Shown: piece after piece, positions 23,745 through 31,247 of the stretch
Position numbering within the stretch: the stretch's first letter is position 1
Layout: every line of letters begins with the position of its first letter
Source: Bacillota bacterium
GTDB taxonomy: Bacteria; Bacillota; GCA-003054495; Carboxydocellales; JAJZSN01
Direction: 5' to 3'
Assembly (NCBI GenBank): GCA_021849745.1
Contig: JAJZSN010000023.1
Coordinates: 1-35,326 of the forward strand
Length of the DNA stretch: 35,326 nucleotides
The notes under the pieces: generated by a model
The model's input: only the letters and a program-made list of their open reading frames with translations
Databases searched by the model: none
Told to the model about the DNA's origin: nothing
Position numbers and translations under genes: made by a program

Positions 23745-23758
23745 GGGTGAAGGGTTTT

Positions 23759-24256
23759 GTGGCAAAATCAAGTTTAAGTCGAAAACTATATAGATTGGAT
23801 GATAAGGTAGTAAGTTTAATGAAAAAACGTTCGGATTGTACCGAACGGATAAAGAACATAGAGGCAGAGAAAGTCGAACTTTTCCAACTTATTGATCCTG
23901 AAGAACGGGAATTGCTTAAAGGAAAAATACCATTACGGAACATAGAAGGGAACAATTCCATTCATGAAGAAGCAGAGGAAAACCGCACAGAACTAATAGA
24001 GGGATTGGCCAAAGCCCGCCGCAGCAATAAGGAGATGAAAGCGCTACTGCGGGACATCCAGTCAATAGTAGAATCCCTGGCCAATGGGGAAATTGGGGAT
24101 TTTAACCTGGATAGGCCGGTGCAGGAAAAACAACCGGGGAGCATACAAAATGTTTCCGTACAGGGCGATTCCCTGGCCAATCTTTTAAAGTCACCACTTT
24201 TTCAACAATTAGCCTTTAGGATAATATCCTTCTTACTTAACAGCAAAGGCAAGTAG
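23759..24256 (+). CDS. Small-protein cluster member 3, coiled coil with LLxxP C-terminal motif
   Basis: A 165-residue protein. GTG at 23759 is preferred because GGGGTG is at good distance; a GTG at 23747 has no ribosome site. Residues ~5-50 form a charged coiled coil (LYRLDDKVVSLMKKRSD onward), a second helix follows (about 74-105), and after a polar linker the C-terminus carries SLANLLKSPLFQQLAFRIIS. That matches the ends of the proteins at 21775 and 22924. Function unknown. The gene is last in the run and is followed by a GC-rich hairpin. Confidence 0.7.
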   Translation: MAKSSLSRKLYRLDDKVVSLMKKRSDCTERIKNIEAEKVELFQLIDPEERELLKGKIPLRNIEGNNSIHEEAEENRTELIEGLAKARRSNKEMKALLRDIQSIVESLANGEIGDFNLDRPVQEKQPGSIQNVSVQGDSLANLLKSPLFQQLAFRIISFLLNSKGK

Positions 24257-24262
24257 TATTCT

Positions 24263-24297
24263 GGGGAAGTCCCATGTATTGGGGCGCCCCCTTTTTA
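24263..24297 (+). terminator. Probable terminator of the small-protein cluster
   Basis: GGGG (24263) pairs with CCCC (24287-24290) enclosing TCCC/GGGG around ATGTATT, then CTTTTTAA. The stem is short but GC-rich, with a T run after it. Confidence 0.5.
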
Positions 24298-24401
24298 ATT
24301 CCATGATTTCAGGCCATAAGTTTGCTAGAAAGCATATTCCGGCACCGTAATACTAACACTATAGGGAAGCCTGAAATAATAACACAGACGGGGTGCGGGT
24401 A

Positions 24402-24746
24402 ATGACCAAGGGAAAAGGTGACAGTGAAGGATGGTCTGAGGTCGGATGCCGATGGGCCACGGAAGGAAACAACCTTACGGATAGCGGCAAAGAAGGTGAT
24501 TTTGGTTGCCCGGTATGTAATGGTCTGGAGGTATTGGAACGCCCTTGTCCCTCATGTAACCATGCCATGGAGGACAAGGGAAGTCTGGAAGACTATCTGG
24601 GTCCTTACAGCCCCAGTGGGTATCTAAACTGCAATGATGCTTTTGGGCAATTTCCTTCTCAGGAGATGCCGTGTCTACATCTTATGTATTGCTGTCTATG
24701 TGACCGTGATATCAGGGTGGAGGTGCCTTTGCGAAATCTATTCTAA
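24402..24746 (+). CDS. Double zinc-ribbon protein, unknown
   Basis: A 114-residue soluble protein. Two cysteine pairs, CPVC and CPSC, flank NGLEVLERP, and a further cluster MYCCLCDRDIRVEVP lies near the C-terminus, giving probable zinc sites. The blocks LEDYLGPYSPSG and MPCLHLMYCCLC are what I associate with a conserved hypothetical family of spore-forming Firmicutes, but no function is known to me. The ATG at 24402 has GGGGTGCGG upstream; a GTG nine bases earlier is less likely. The N-terminal 30 residues are variable and polar. Confidence 0.7.
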   Translation: MTKGKGDSEGWSEVGCRWATEGNNLTDSGKEGDFGCPVCNGLEVLERPCPSCNHAMEDKGSLEDYLGPYSPSGYLNCNDAFGQFPSQEMPCLHLMYCCLCDRDIRVEVPLRNLF

Positions 24747-24803
24747 AATGTTGTTTTTGATCATAAAATTGAATACAAGTATTTCGAACCGGAGGATATT
24801 ACC

Positions 24804-25619
24804 TTGGGGAGAATCTACCTTTTTTGGATTAATAAAAAGAAAATAGATAAGATCTTAGTTGCTGTAATAACGGTACTTATAGTAGCTTTAGCATATATTG
24901 AGGCCAAAACTGTTTCAACTGATATAAATGGCAAAGGGGCAAGAGTCGCTATAGTAATAGACGACTTTGGTGGGGATGTGCCTGGAGTTAAAGAAATGTT
25001 TGAAATCAACTATCCTCTGACCTTTGCGGTGATGCCCCATTTGGAGTTTTCCCGTAGTCAGGCGGAGAGGGCCCACAAAGAAGGTTTTCAGGTTATTCTT
25101 CATTTGCCCATGGAGCCGGGGAGGGGTAAAGGTTCTTGGCTGGGGCCTGGGGCTATTAGCACCAAGATGACCGACGAGGAAATCCGCCGCTCCGTCCGGG
25201 AAGACCTGGCAGATATACCTTGGGCGGTGGGATTTAATAACCATATGGGCTCCCGGGCCACAGCTGATGAACGGGTAATGCGGGCAGTGCTTGAGGTGGC
25301 CAAAGAAAAGAACCTCTTTGTGTTGGACAGCAGAACCACTGATAAAACTGTCATTCCGGTAGTAGCTTCCAAGTTGGGGGTGGCCATGACCCGAAGGACG
25401 GTGTTCCTGGATAATGTCAACAGCTTGTCTCATATCCGTAAACAATTAGCTAAGGTGGCCGAAGAGGCGCATAACAAAGGAGCAGCTGTGGCCATTGGTC
25501 ATGTGGGGCCCACCGGTCCCAATGTGGTCAAGGTTTTAAAAGAAATGCTGCCTAAGTTAGAGGAGCAGGGGATAGAAATTGTCTATCTTTCTGACTTGGT
25601 GTATAAGAAGCCGAAATAG
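24804..25619 (+). CDS. Divergent polysaccharide deacetylase (YibQ family)
   Basis: A 271-residue extracytoplasmic protein of the divergent polysaccharide deacetylase family, NodB-related fold. One N-terminal membrane segment (about 16-32, ILVAVITVLIVALAYIE) anchors it. The catalytic-type domain starts with ARVAIVIDDFGGD and continues with PLTFAVMPHLEFS, VILHLPMEPG, GFNNHMGSRATAD and VAIGHVGPTGPNV. These match metal-ligand positions of the family (DD, H, H). Likely substrate is cell-wall or exopolysaccharide. The start is TTG with GGAGG eight bases upstream. Stands alone between the zinc-ribbon gene and a repeat. Confidence 0.88.
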   Translation: MGRIYLFWINKKKIDKILVAVITVLIVALAYIEAKTVSTDINGKGARVAIVIDDFGGDVPGVKEMFEINYPLTFAVMPHLEFSRSQAERAHKEGFQVILHLPMEPGRGKGSWLGPGAISTKMTDEEIRRSVREDLADIPWAVGFNNHMGSRATADERVMRAVLEVAKEKNLFVLDSRTTDKTVIPVVASKLGVAMTRRTVFLDNVNSLSHIRKQLAKVAEEAHNKGAAVAIGHVGPTGPNVVKVLKEMLPKLEEQGIEIVYLSDLVYKKPK

Positions 25620-25674
25620 GCAATTGAATAGCAAATTATGTGGTAACAGGAGATCGAGAGAGTAAATAAACTAA

Positions 25675-25759
25675 AAAAGACAACCACAGAGGGCACGGAG
25701 GACACGGAGAGTTTTAATTTTTTCTCTGTGTTCTCCGTGCCCTCTGTGGGTTGTCTTTT
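25675..25759. repeat. Compact palindromic repeat, copy C
   Basis: AAAAGACAACCACAGAGGGC and the next bases (CACGGAGGACACGGAGAG) pair almost perfectly with the right half (TTCTCTGTG...GGGTTGTCTTTT). The arms match copies A and B (CTCCGTGTTCTCCGTGCCCTC), but the ~60-bp centre is replaced by TTTTAATTTT. The long stem with a T end could also act as a terminator for either neighbour. Confidence 0.8.
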
Positions 25760-25786
25760 AGATTACCTTGGGACAGGTTAAGATAT

Positions 25787-27670
25787 CTACAGTTTTTTAT
25801 TAAAGGACGGGAATAAAGTAAGGTCGGTATGGGGCAGGAAAGATGCGGAAACGAACTCGTCCATAAAATCATTGCCCACCGATAGTTCCAGGTAAGTCAT
25901 GCCTTTGGCAAACTCCATTACCTGGTTATAGGCTTCTTTAGAGGTCAGGGATAACTGGGCGCCTTTCAGAGAGGTATTGCCCACATAACGGTATTTCTCC
26001 AGGGGCAGGTCGGGGAGCATCCCGATGGTAACGGCATCCTTAATGTTCAAAGAGTTACCGAAGCCACCTGCGATGAGGAGTTCTTCGATATCATCCACAG
26101 ACATGGACATATGCTTCAACAAGCTGCGGATACCGGCGAAGATGGCTCCCTTGGCCCGGATGACATTTTTGATATCCGATTCCAGCAGGGTGATATCCTT
26201 ACCGTGTTCGGTATCTTTACCCCAGACCAGGACAAACTCCCAGCCTTCTTCTTCATTATGGCGCAACCTGGAGTTTTTCAGAGACTTAACGAAGGAACCG
26301 GTGCGGTCTATGATACCTACTTCCAGTAAAGTGGCGATGGTGTCAATGAGGCCGGAACCGCAGATACCTACCGGTTTTTTGTGGTTAATGGTACTGACGG
26401 TTACCTCACAACCGGCTTCTGAGTCACATCCTTCGCTTAGTTGGATTTTATCAATGGCCCCGTCCATGGCCCGCATTCCGTATTTGATACCACCGCCCTC
26501 GAAGGTAGGGCCGGCGGAACAGGCACAGCTAATCTGGAAATCCTGATTACCCAGGACAATTTCTCCGTTGGTGCCGATATCTATCAACAAGGACAGCATT
26601 TCTCTACGGGCCAATTGAGTGGATAATACACCGGAGGTGATATCACCGCCTACGTAAGAACCAACGGCGGGAAGGTTGTATACCAGACCTTTGGGGTTCA
26701 TCATCAGGCCCAGTTCCTCCCCGTAAACACATTGGGGGGTGGAGGCTGCCGGGATGTAGGGCTCTAAGCGGATGTAATTGGCGTAGATGCCCATGAAGAG
26801 GTGGGTCATGGTGGTATTAGCCGCCACCACGCTGGCGTAAATCTGGTGGGCTTGGATCCCGTGTTCCTTTAACATTCTGTTAATTAGGGTATTGATGGAA
26901 TCAATAACCGCTTTTTGAAGAATATCAACACCGTCTTTTTCTTCAGCGGAATAGACGATTCGGTTGATAACATCATCGCCGTATTTCTGCTGGCGGTTGT
27001 ATTCACCCTGGGAGGCTACGTTTTTGCCGTTGGTGAGATCCACCAAATTCATTTTGATGGTGGTGGTACCGATGTCGATGGCTAAACCATAGTATTTGGT
27101 GGTAACGTGACCTGGTTCCAGGTCGATAATGGTTGCTTGCTGACCGTCATGATTAAGGCCAACAGTAACCTGCCATTTCCCTTCCCGCAGGACTCGGGGA
27201 AGTTTGCGCATCATGGCCAGGTTCATCCGGATGTTATCCAAACCTGTTTCTTTGCGTAACTCAACCATCAACCGGGACAAGTCATCGGTATTGTCGGTGA
27301 GGGATGGTTCCGGGAGGGTCAGGTGAATTTTACGGAAAATAGGATCAAAGTCAAAGGGGTTGTCTAATTCTACTTCGTTGATGAGGACTTTGTGGCTGCT
27401 TAAACGACGCCCGTCATTAGGGACGCTGACTGTAGCGTCACTGTGGATGGTGGCCTTGCAGGATAGAACCTGGCCTTGGCCTACTTTCTTGTTTTTGGTG
27501 TACTCACTACGAATATCGCCGTTGACCAAGTCAACCACACATCTACCGCAAGTACCCCGGCCGCCACATGAACTGTTGATAACAATACCGGCCTGATCCA
27601 GGGCCTTCAAGAGATTATCGCCTTCGTTAACCTCAATGGTAACATCATCAGGCAAAACGGTTAACCGCAC
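25787..27670 (-). CDS. RACo-like ATP-dependent reductive activator of corrinoid proteins (DUF4445)
   Basis: A 627-residue protein that should reduce inactive Co(II) corrinoid to Co(I) using ATP. An N-terminal [2Fe-2S] ferredoxin domain is seen (SSCGGRGTCGRCVVDL, and LSCKA near residue 70). A linker and middle domain lead to a large ASKHA-type ATPase domain starting at YYGLAIDIGTTTIKMNLVDL (about 195), with SLLIDIGTNGEIVLG and ELLIAGGFGNSLN also typical. The GTG start has GGGGAG upstream. It lies 79 bases after the amidohydrolase gene on the same strand. No corrinoid protein or methyltransferase gene is adjacent. The nearest candidate partner pathway is the MetE-like enzyme at 31248. Confidence 0.9.
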   Translation of the reverse strand: MRLTVLPDDVTIEVNEGDNLLKALDQAGIVINSSCGGRGTCGRCVVDLVNGDIRSEYTKNKKVGQGQVLSCKATIHSDATVSVPNDGRRLSSHKVLINEVELDNPFDFDPIFRKIHLTLPEPSLTDNTDDLSRLMVELRKETGLDNIRMNLAMMRKLPRVLREGKWQVTVGLNHDGQQATIIDLEPGHVTTKYYGLAIDIGTTTIKMNLVDLTNGKNVASQGEYNRQQKYGDDVINRIVYSAEEKDGVDILQKAVIDSINTLINRMLKEHGIQAHQIYASVVAANTTMTHLFMGIYANYIRLEPYIPAASTPQCVYGEELGLMMNPKGLVYNLPAVGSYVGGDITSGVLSTQLARREMLSLLIDIGTNGEIVLGNQDFQISCACSAGPTFEGGGIKYGMRAMDGAIDKIQLSEGCDSEAGCEVTVSTINHKKPVGICGSGLIDTIATLLEVGIIDRTGSFVKSLKNSRLRHNEEEGWEFVLVWGKDTEHGKDITLLESDIKNVIRAKGAIFAGIRSLLKHMSMSVDDIEELLIAGGFGNSLNIKDAVTIGMLPDLPLEKYRYVGNTSLKGAQLSLTSKEAYNQVMEFAKGMTYLELSVGNDFMDEFVSASFLPHTDLTLFPSFNKKL

Positions 27671-27749
27671 GTTTTTCTCCCCCTATCAATTATTTTTTGC
27701 TATATTCTATAGAAAGCTTGCTTATGGCAAGGCTTATGGGCTGGAACAA

Positions 27750-28958
27750 TTAATACAAAAGAAACTCAACTTTCTTAAGTACCGCCGGGTCTTCCAAGGG
27801 GTTGCCCCTGACTCCGATGAGACAGGGTTTCTTACCGGGTTCAACGGCGCCTAGTTCATGATCCAGGCCCAGGATACGGGCCGGTACCAAGGTGGCTGCT
27901 TTGATGATTGCTGCCGGTGACAACCCTGCTTGGGCGAATAATTCAAGTTCCCGGTGATAGCTGAAGCCGTGAAGAACGCCGGAGGCGCCGGCATCGGTGC
28001 CAATCCCTAAGGGCACCCCTAGGGCCGCCCCTTGGGCAATCTTCTGCAACTGGAGTTTATAGGTTTTGGTGATGATATCCAGGGATGTGGTCGGGTGATT
28101 GGCCCGGAAAGGTTGTACCACCTGGTTGGCTACAGGGACTATGGTAGGTATCCAGGGGATATTCTTTTCTGCCAATATGGCCAGGGAGGAGGTGGTGATG
28201 AAATACCCATGTTCAATGGAGTCAACCCCGGCCCTGGCCGCCATGGCCACCGCTTCATCGGAACTGGCGTGGGCCATCACCGGTAGGCCCATGCTATGGG
28301 CGTGGTCGACAATATAATTAAGTTCCTGCTGGGAAAACTGTACTGGGCCTACTTTGCCGTATTCCTGAAAGCTGACAATGCCGGAAACCAGGATCTTAAT
28401 CCAGTCGGCGCCTTGATGATAAAGGGAAGTAACCATTTGGCAGGCTTCTTGGATGGAAGAAATTCCCGGTCCCAGAAAAGAGCCGTACCTGCCTTTTTTA
28501 TAAATGGCCTGGCCGCTGGCCAGTATCCGGGGGCCGGTAATATCACCCTGATTAAAAAGGTTTTTCGTTTGCAGACCGATGTTAGCACCATCGCCGCCGT
28601 CGCGGATTACTGCTATGCCGTGGTTAAGATAAGTTTTCAAGGCCTCTTTGACCTGGGGAAGCCAGGCCTGATCCGGGGTCCAGCGATTAAGGGCAGCATG
28701 GAAATCCAGGCCGTCCAAAGCCAGGTGGACATGACAGTCGATAAAAGCCGGTAAAAGAGTTAATTCTGTCAGGTTGATGACCTTCGGTCGAGTTTCGGTA
28801 GGTAACTGTTCCTGAAGGTAATTGGGCTCAATGCCGGTTATCCGGCCTTCTTTGATCGAAAGAGCGGTAGCAGGATGGGGAACTGCTTGTACATTATCAA
28901 TGAGGGTTCCGGCTAAAATAATAAGGTTGTTGTACTCTTTAAGTTGCAGTATTTGCAT
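27750..28958 (-). CDS. Amidohydrolase (imidazolonepropionase/prolidase-like)
   Basis: A 402-residue metal-dependent hydrolase with a TIM-barrel core and flanking beta-sandwich parts. Metal-site motifs in order: FIDCHVHL (HxH, about 80), WIKILVSG (carbamylated lysine position), VMAHASS, SIEHGYF and LGIGTDAGASG (the catalytic aspartate). Substrate is unknown; the class cleaves amides, cyclic imides or dipeptides. The upstream ATG (28976) lies on the far side of a TATAAT (-10) sequence that would then be inside the gene, so the ATG at 28958, just six bases after that box, is preferred. Neither start has a ribosome site. RACo-like gene follows. Confidence 0.85.
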   Translation of the reverse strand: MQILQLKEYNNLIILAGTLIDNVQAVPHPATALSIKEGRITGIEPNYLQEQLPTETRPKVINLTELTLLPAFIDCHVHLALDGLDFHAALNRWTPDQAWLPQVKEALKTYLNHGIAVIRDGGDGANIGLQTKNLFNQGDITGPRILASGQAIYKKGRYGSFLGPGISSIQEACQMVTSLYHQGADWIKILVSGIVSFQEYGKVGPVQFSQQELNYIVDHAHSMGLPVMAHASSDEAVAMAARAGVDSIEHGYFITTSSLAILAEKNIPWIPTIVPVANQVVQPFRANHPTTSLDIITKTYKLQLQKIAQGAALGVPLGIGTDAGASGVLHGFSYHRELELFAQAGLSPAAIIKAATLVPARILGLDHELGAVEPGKKPCLIGVRGNPLEDPAVLKKVEFLLY

Positions 28959-28964
28959 AGGACT

Positions 28965-28970
28965 ATTATA
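28965..28970 (-). promoter_or_regulatory. Probable -10 box with transcript starting at or near the ATG
   Basis: TATAAT on the minus strand ends six bases before the amidohydrolase ATG, with a weak TTCAAA at -35 distance. A normal start distance would put the first transcribed base on the start codon, giving a leaderless mRNA. Confidence 0.45.
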
Positions 28971-29031
28971 CCACATGCTAAAGTTGGTTTGAATGAAAAT
29001 GCTTTGGATTTGTCGGAAAAGTTAGACACTT

Positions 29032-29065
29032 TAGCTATCAGCTGTCAGCTGTCAGCTATCAGCTA
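29032..29065. repeat. Heptamer repeat (AGCTATC/AGCTGTC)
   Basis: Four to five units of a seven-base period: TAGCTATCAGCTGTCAGCTG and on, the complement of the unit at 18966 and 31196. It lies between the marR stop and the amidohydrolase promoter. Confidence 0.8.
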
Positions 29066-29608
29066 AACATTCGCTTGGGTTATTCTTAATTTGATTTCGC
29101 ATATTAAGCAGGTTTCGTCGTGGTCTTTGCCGCAGTGTAGGCAATATTGTTCTAAAAGTTCCTGGTCGGCTAGGGATACCTCGAGGAAAGCGGAGATTCC
29201 TTCCTGGAGGGCGGATAGCTTTTCCGGGGGGATTTTTGCCAGCAATTCTTTCATCCGTTGGATTTTATCAGGCAAGATCTGGGTTGCCAGCAACTGCCCA
29301 CATTCGGTCAAACTGACAAAGGTATTGCGGCGGTCCGAAGGGTCGTGTTCGCGCAGCACCAGGCCTTTTTCTTCTAAGCGGGTAATGATTTTGGTGGCGG
29401 CAGGATAGCTGATACCCCGGTTTCTGGCAATGTCGCCAATGTGAACTTTTTCGTGGGCGTAGATAAACTGCAGGCATTTCAGTTGGCCCAAAGTCACCTG
29501 AACATTTTGCTCCGGGCAGGAAATACTTTGGCTGATAAAGGTTTTAATTATATCGGCAAAGATTTCCACATTTCGTCCGAAGCTATAGATATCTGTTTCT
29601 GGAGTCAA
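29063..29608 (-). CDS. MarR-family transcriptional regulator with C-terminal zinc-ribbon-like cysteines
   Basis: A 181-residue winged-helix repressor. The DNA-binding core is VTLGQLKCLQFIY, HIGDIARNRGISYPAATKII (recognition helix) and LVLREHDPSDRRNTFVSLTE (wing with the family DRR motif). After the dimer helices it adds YCLHCGKDHDETCLIC, two CxxC pairs that could bind zinc or sense redox or metals, not usual in MarR. The TTG start (29608) has AGGAG eight bases upstream; a GTG three codons earlier lies on that site. Its own promoter and a perfect palindromic operator lie upstream, and the larA-like gene is divergent, so it probably controls both. Confidence 0.88.
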   Translation of the reverse strand: MTPETDIYSFGRNVEIFADIIKTFISQSISCPEQNVQVTLGQLKCLQFIYAHEKVHIGDIARNRGISYPAATKIITRLEEKGLVLREHDPSDRRNTFVSLTECGQLLATQILPDKIQRMKELLAKIPPEKLSALQEGISAFLEVSLADQELLEQYCLHCGKDHDETCLICEIKLRITQANV

Positions 29609-29626
29609 TTTAACCACTCCTCAAAA

Positions 29627-29645
29627 TATTTAACCAAGTTAAATA
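29627..29645. promoter_or_regulatory. Palindromic MarR operator
   Basis: TATTTAAC-CAA-GTTAAATA, perfect eight-base arms with a three-base centre, the size and AT-rich style of MarR sites. It sits 10-28 bases downstream of the predicted marR start, so binding would repress marR. It is also 70 bases from the larA-like start. Confidence 0.7.
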
Positions 29646-29661
29646 ATCTGCCGCTAATAGA

Positions 29662-29691
29662 ATAATATCTCTTTTTAGGTGATTTTGTCAA
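29662..29691 (-). promoter_or_regulatory. SigA-type promoter of the marR gene
   Basis: On the minus strand TTGACA (29691-29686), 18-base spacer and TATTAT (29667-29662). Transcription would start near 29655, just before the palindrome. Confidence 0.65.
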
Positions 29692-29714
29692 TATAAAAAT
29701 AGCAGGTGATACAA

Positions 29715-30929
29715 ATGAAAATATCGTTACCTTATGGTAATGGGCAAGTCTCCGCCGAGATTCCGGAGGAAAATCTTCTGGGGGTGCTGGAACCGAAAAA
29801 GGTCGAAGTTCCAGATTCCCAAGAGGTTATACAAAAGGCCTTGGCCGAACCCTTAGGTTCGGCTACCCTGGCTAAGGTGGCTGAAGGGCGAAAAAAGGCG
29901 GTAATAGTGGTTAGTGATGCCACCAGGCCGGTACCCACGGCCACATTATTGCCATCGTTGGTTACAGAGTTGAACAAGGCCGGAATAACCCGTGACAGGA
30001 TTAATGTCCTAATCGCTCTTGGTGCTCACCGGCGGGCTACAGGAGAGGAAATAAACCGCATTTTAGGGGGCTTGGCGGGTAGACTCAATTGCTTTAGTAA
30101 CGGGGATGGGGGTTATGTAAGCTATGGGTTCACTTCCCGAGGGACGCCGGTAGAAGTGAGCCGGTTATATGCCGAGGCAGATATCAGGATAGCCACCGGT
30201 AGTATTGAACTGCACCGATTGGCTGGGTTCACCGGTGGGGCCAAGGCGGTGTGTCCTGGGGTGGCCAGCCGCCGGGCTATAGAGCATAACCACAGCCTTT
30301 TTAAGGAGCCAGGGGTGGAAGGGGGAAAGTTGGCGGGAAACCCGGTGCGGGAGGATTTGGAGGAATTCACCCGTAAGGTGGGATTGGATTTTTTGCTAAA
30401 TGTAGTGCTGGGGCCCAGGGGAGAGATTTTGGGGGCATATGCTGGTGACTGGGTTACGGCCCACCGGGCGGGCTGCCGCCTGGCTGAGGAGCTACACCGG
30501 ATTCAGGTGAAGGAACTGGCGGATATCGTGGTGGTTTCTGCCGGAGGATATCCCAAGGATACTACTGTCTACCAGGCGGTCAAACCCATGCTTTATGCCT
30601 TGCAAGCGGTTAAACCCGGAGGGATTGTCATTGTGGCCGCCCAGTGCCCTGAGGGTCTGGGAGATCAGGTTTTTGAGCAGTGGATCAGGGAAGCCAACAG
30701 CCCGGAAGAATTAGAGGCCAAGTTGGCTGATAAATTTGTCCTGGGCGGTCATAAAACCGCCAGCATCACCCAGGCAGTCAAAAAGGCCAAGATAATTTGG
30801 GTCTCAGAATTGGCCGAAGAGACGGTGCGGAAATTGTATTTCCAAGCGGTGTCCAGTTTGCAGGAGGCAGTAGACGCAGCTCTGGCCCAGAGCGGCCCTG
30901 GGGCGGCTAAAGTGTGGGTGATGGTTTAG
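29715..30929 (+). CDS. larA: LarA-family nickel-pincer racemase/epimerase-like protein
   Basis: A 404-residue homologue of lactate racemase LarA, which uses a nickel-pincer nucleotide to racemise 2-hydroxyacids. Family signatures: VVSDATRPVPT near residue 70, ALGAHRRATGEEINR (catalytic-histidine motif), GSIELHRLAGFTGGAKAVCP (second histidine and the lysine of GGxK that binds the cofactor), and IEHNHSL. Substrate cannot be fixed; many LarA relatives act on other hydroxyacids. The ATG (29715) has AGGTGAT upstream; a GTG nine bases earlier overlaps it. larB, larC and larE, needed to make the cofactor, are not nearby. Divergent from marR with a shared operator region. Confidence 0.85.
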   Translation: MKISLPYGNGQVSAEIPEENLLGVLEPKKVEVPDSQEVIQKALAEPLGSATLAKVAEGRKKAVIVVSDATRPVPTATLLPSLVTELNKAGITRDRINVLIALGAHRRATGEEINRILGGLAGRLNCFSNGDGGYVSYGFTSRGTPVEVSRLYAEADIRIATGSIELHRLAGFTGGAKAVCPGVASRRAIEHNHSLFKEPGVEGGKLAGNPVREDLEEFTRKVGLDFLLNVVLGPRGEILGAYAGDWVTAHRAGCRLAEELHRIQVKELADIVVVSAGGYPKDTTVYQAVKPMLYALQAVKPGGIVIVAAQCPEGLGDQVFEQWIREANSPEELEAKLADKFVLGGHKTASITQAVKKAKIIWVSELAEETVRKLYFQAVSSLQEAVDAALAQSGPGAAKVWVMV

Positions 30930-30950
30930 GTTCGTAGTTCATAGTTCAGC
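30930..30950. repeat. Second heptamer-type repeat (GTTCATA)
   Basis: GTTCGTA-GTTCATA-GTTCAGC, three seven-base units, unlike the AGCTGAT family but with the same period. It follows the larA-like stop. Confidence 0.6.
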
Positions 30951-30956
30951 AAGCCA

Positions 30957-30986
30957 TTGACACTTTTCCCCAACTAATGATATACT
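30957..30986 (+). promoter_or_regulatory. SigA-type promoter of the SAM-riboswitch transcript
   Basis: Perfect TTGACA (30957-30962), 18-base spacer, TATACT (30981-30986). Transcription would start near 30993, about 16 bases before the riboswitch. Confidence 0.8.
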
Positions 30987-31008
30987 ATATATTAAATTCA
31001 TATCTAAG

Positions 31009-31172
31009 CTCTTATCTAGAGAGGTGGAGGGACTGGCCCGATGAAACCCGGCAGCATTCCGGTGAGTAGATATCTACAGCCTGAGTTGTGCCAATTCCTG
31101 CAGGACTAAAGATCCTGAGAGATGAGAGGAGGCTTGCCACCATGACCTCTTCTCGCCAAGAGGTCTTTTTTA
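31009..31172 (+). promoter_or_regulatory. SAM-I (S-box) riboswitch with terminator
   Basis: Outer stem P1 pairs CTCTTATC (31009-31016) with GATGAGAG (31121-31128). The core carries AGAGAGGTGGAGGGACTGGC and GATGAAACCCGGCAGC, the hallmark of the S-box. After P1, GACCTCTT / AAGAGGTC (31144-31151, 31158-31165) with a T run is the terminator formed when SAM binds; it turns off the MetE-like gene downstream. Confidence 0.96.
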
Positions 31173-31195
31173 TTTGCAGACATCAAAAAATACTT

Positions 31196-31229
31196 GCAGC
31201 TAACAGCTGATAGCTGATAGCTGACAGCA
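31196..31229. repeat. Heptamer repeat (AGCTGAT/AGCTGAC)
   Basis: GCAGCTAACAGCTGATAGCT and GATAGCTGACAGC give a seven-base period. It lies between the riboswitch terminator and the MetE-like gene's ribosome site, so it is part of that 5' leader. Confidence 0.8.
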
Positions 31230-31247
31230 AAAAAGAGGTGTTTAATT

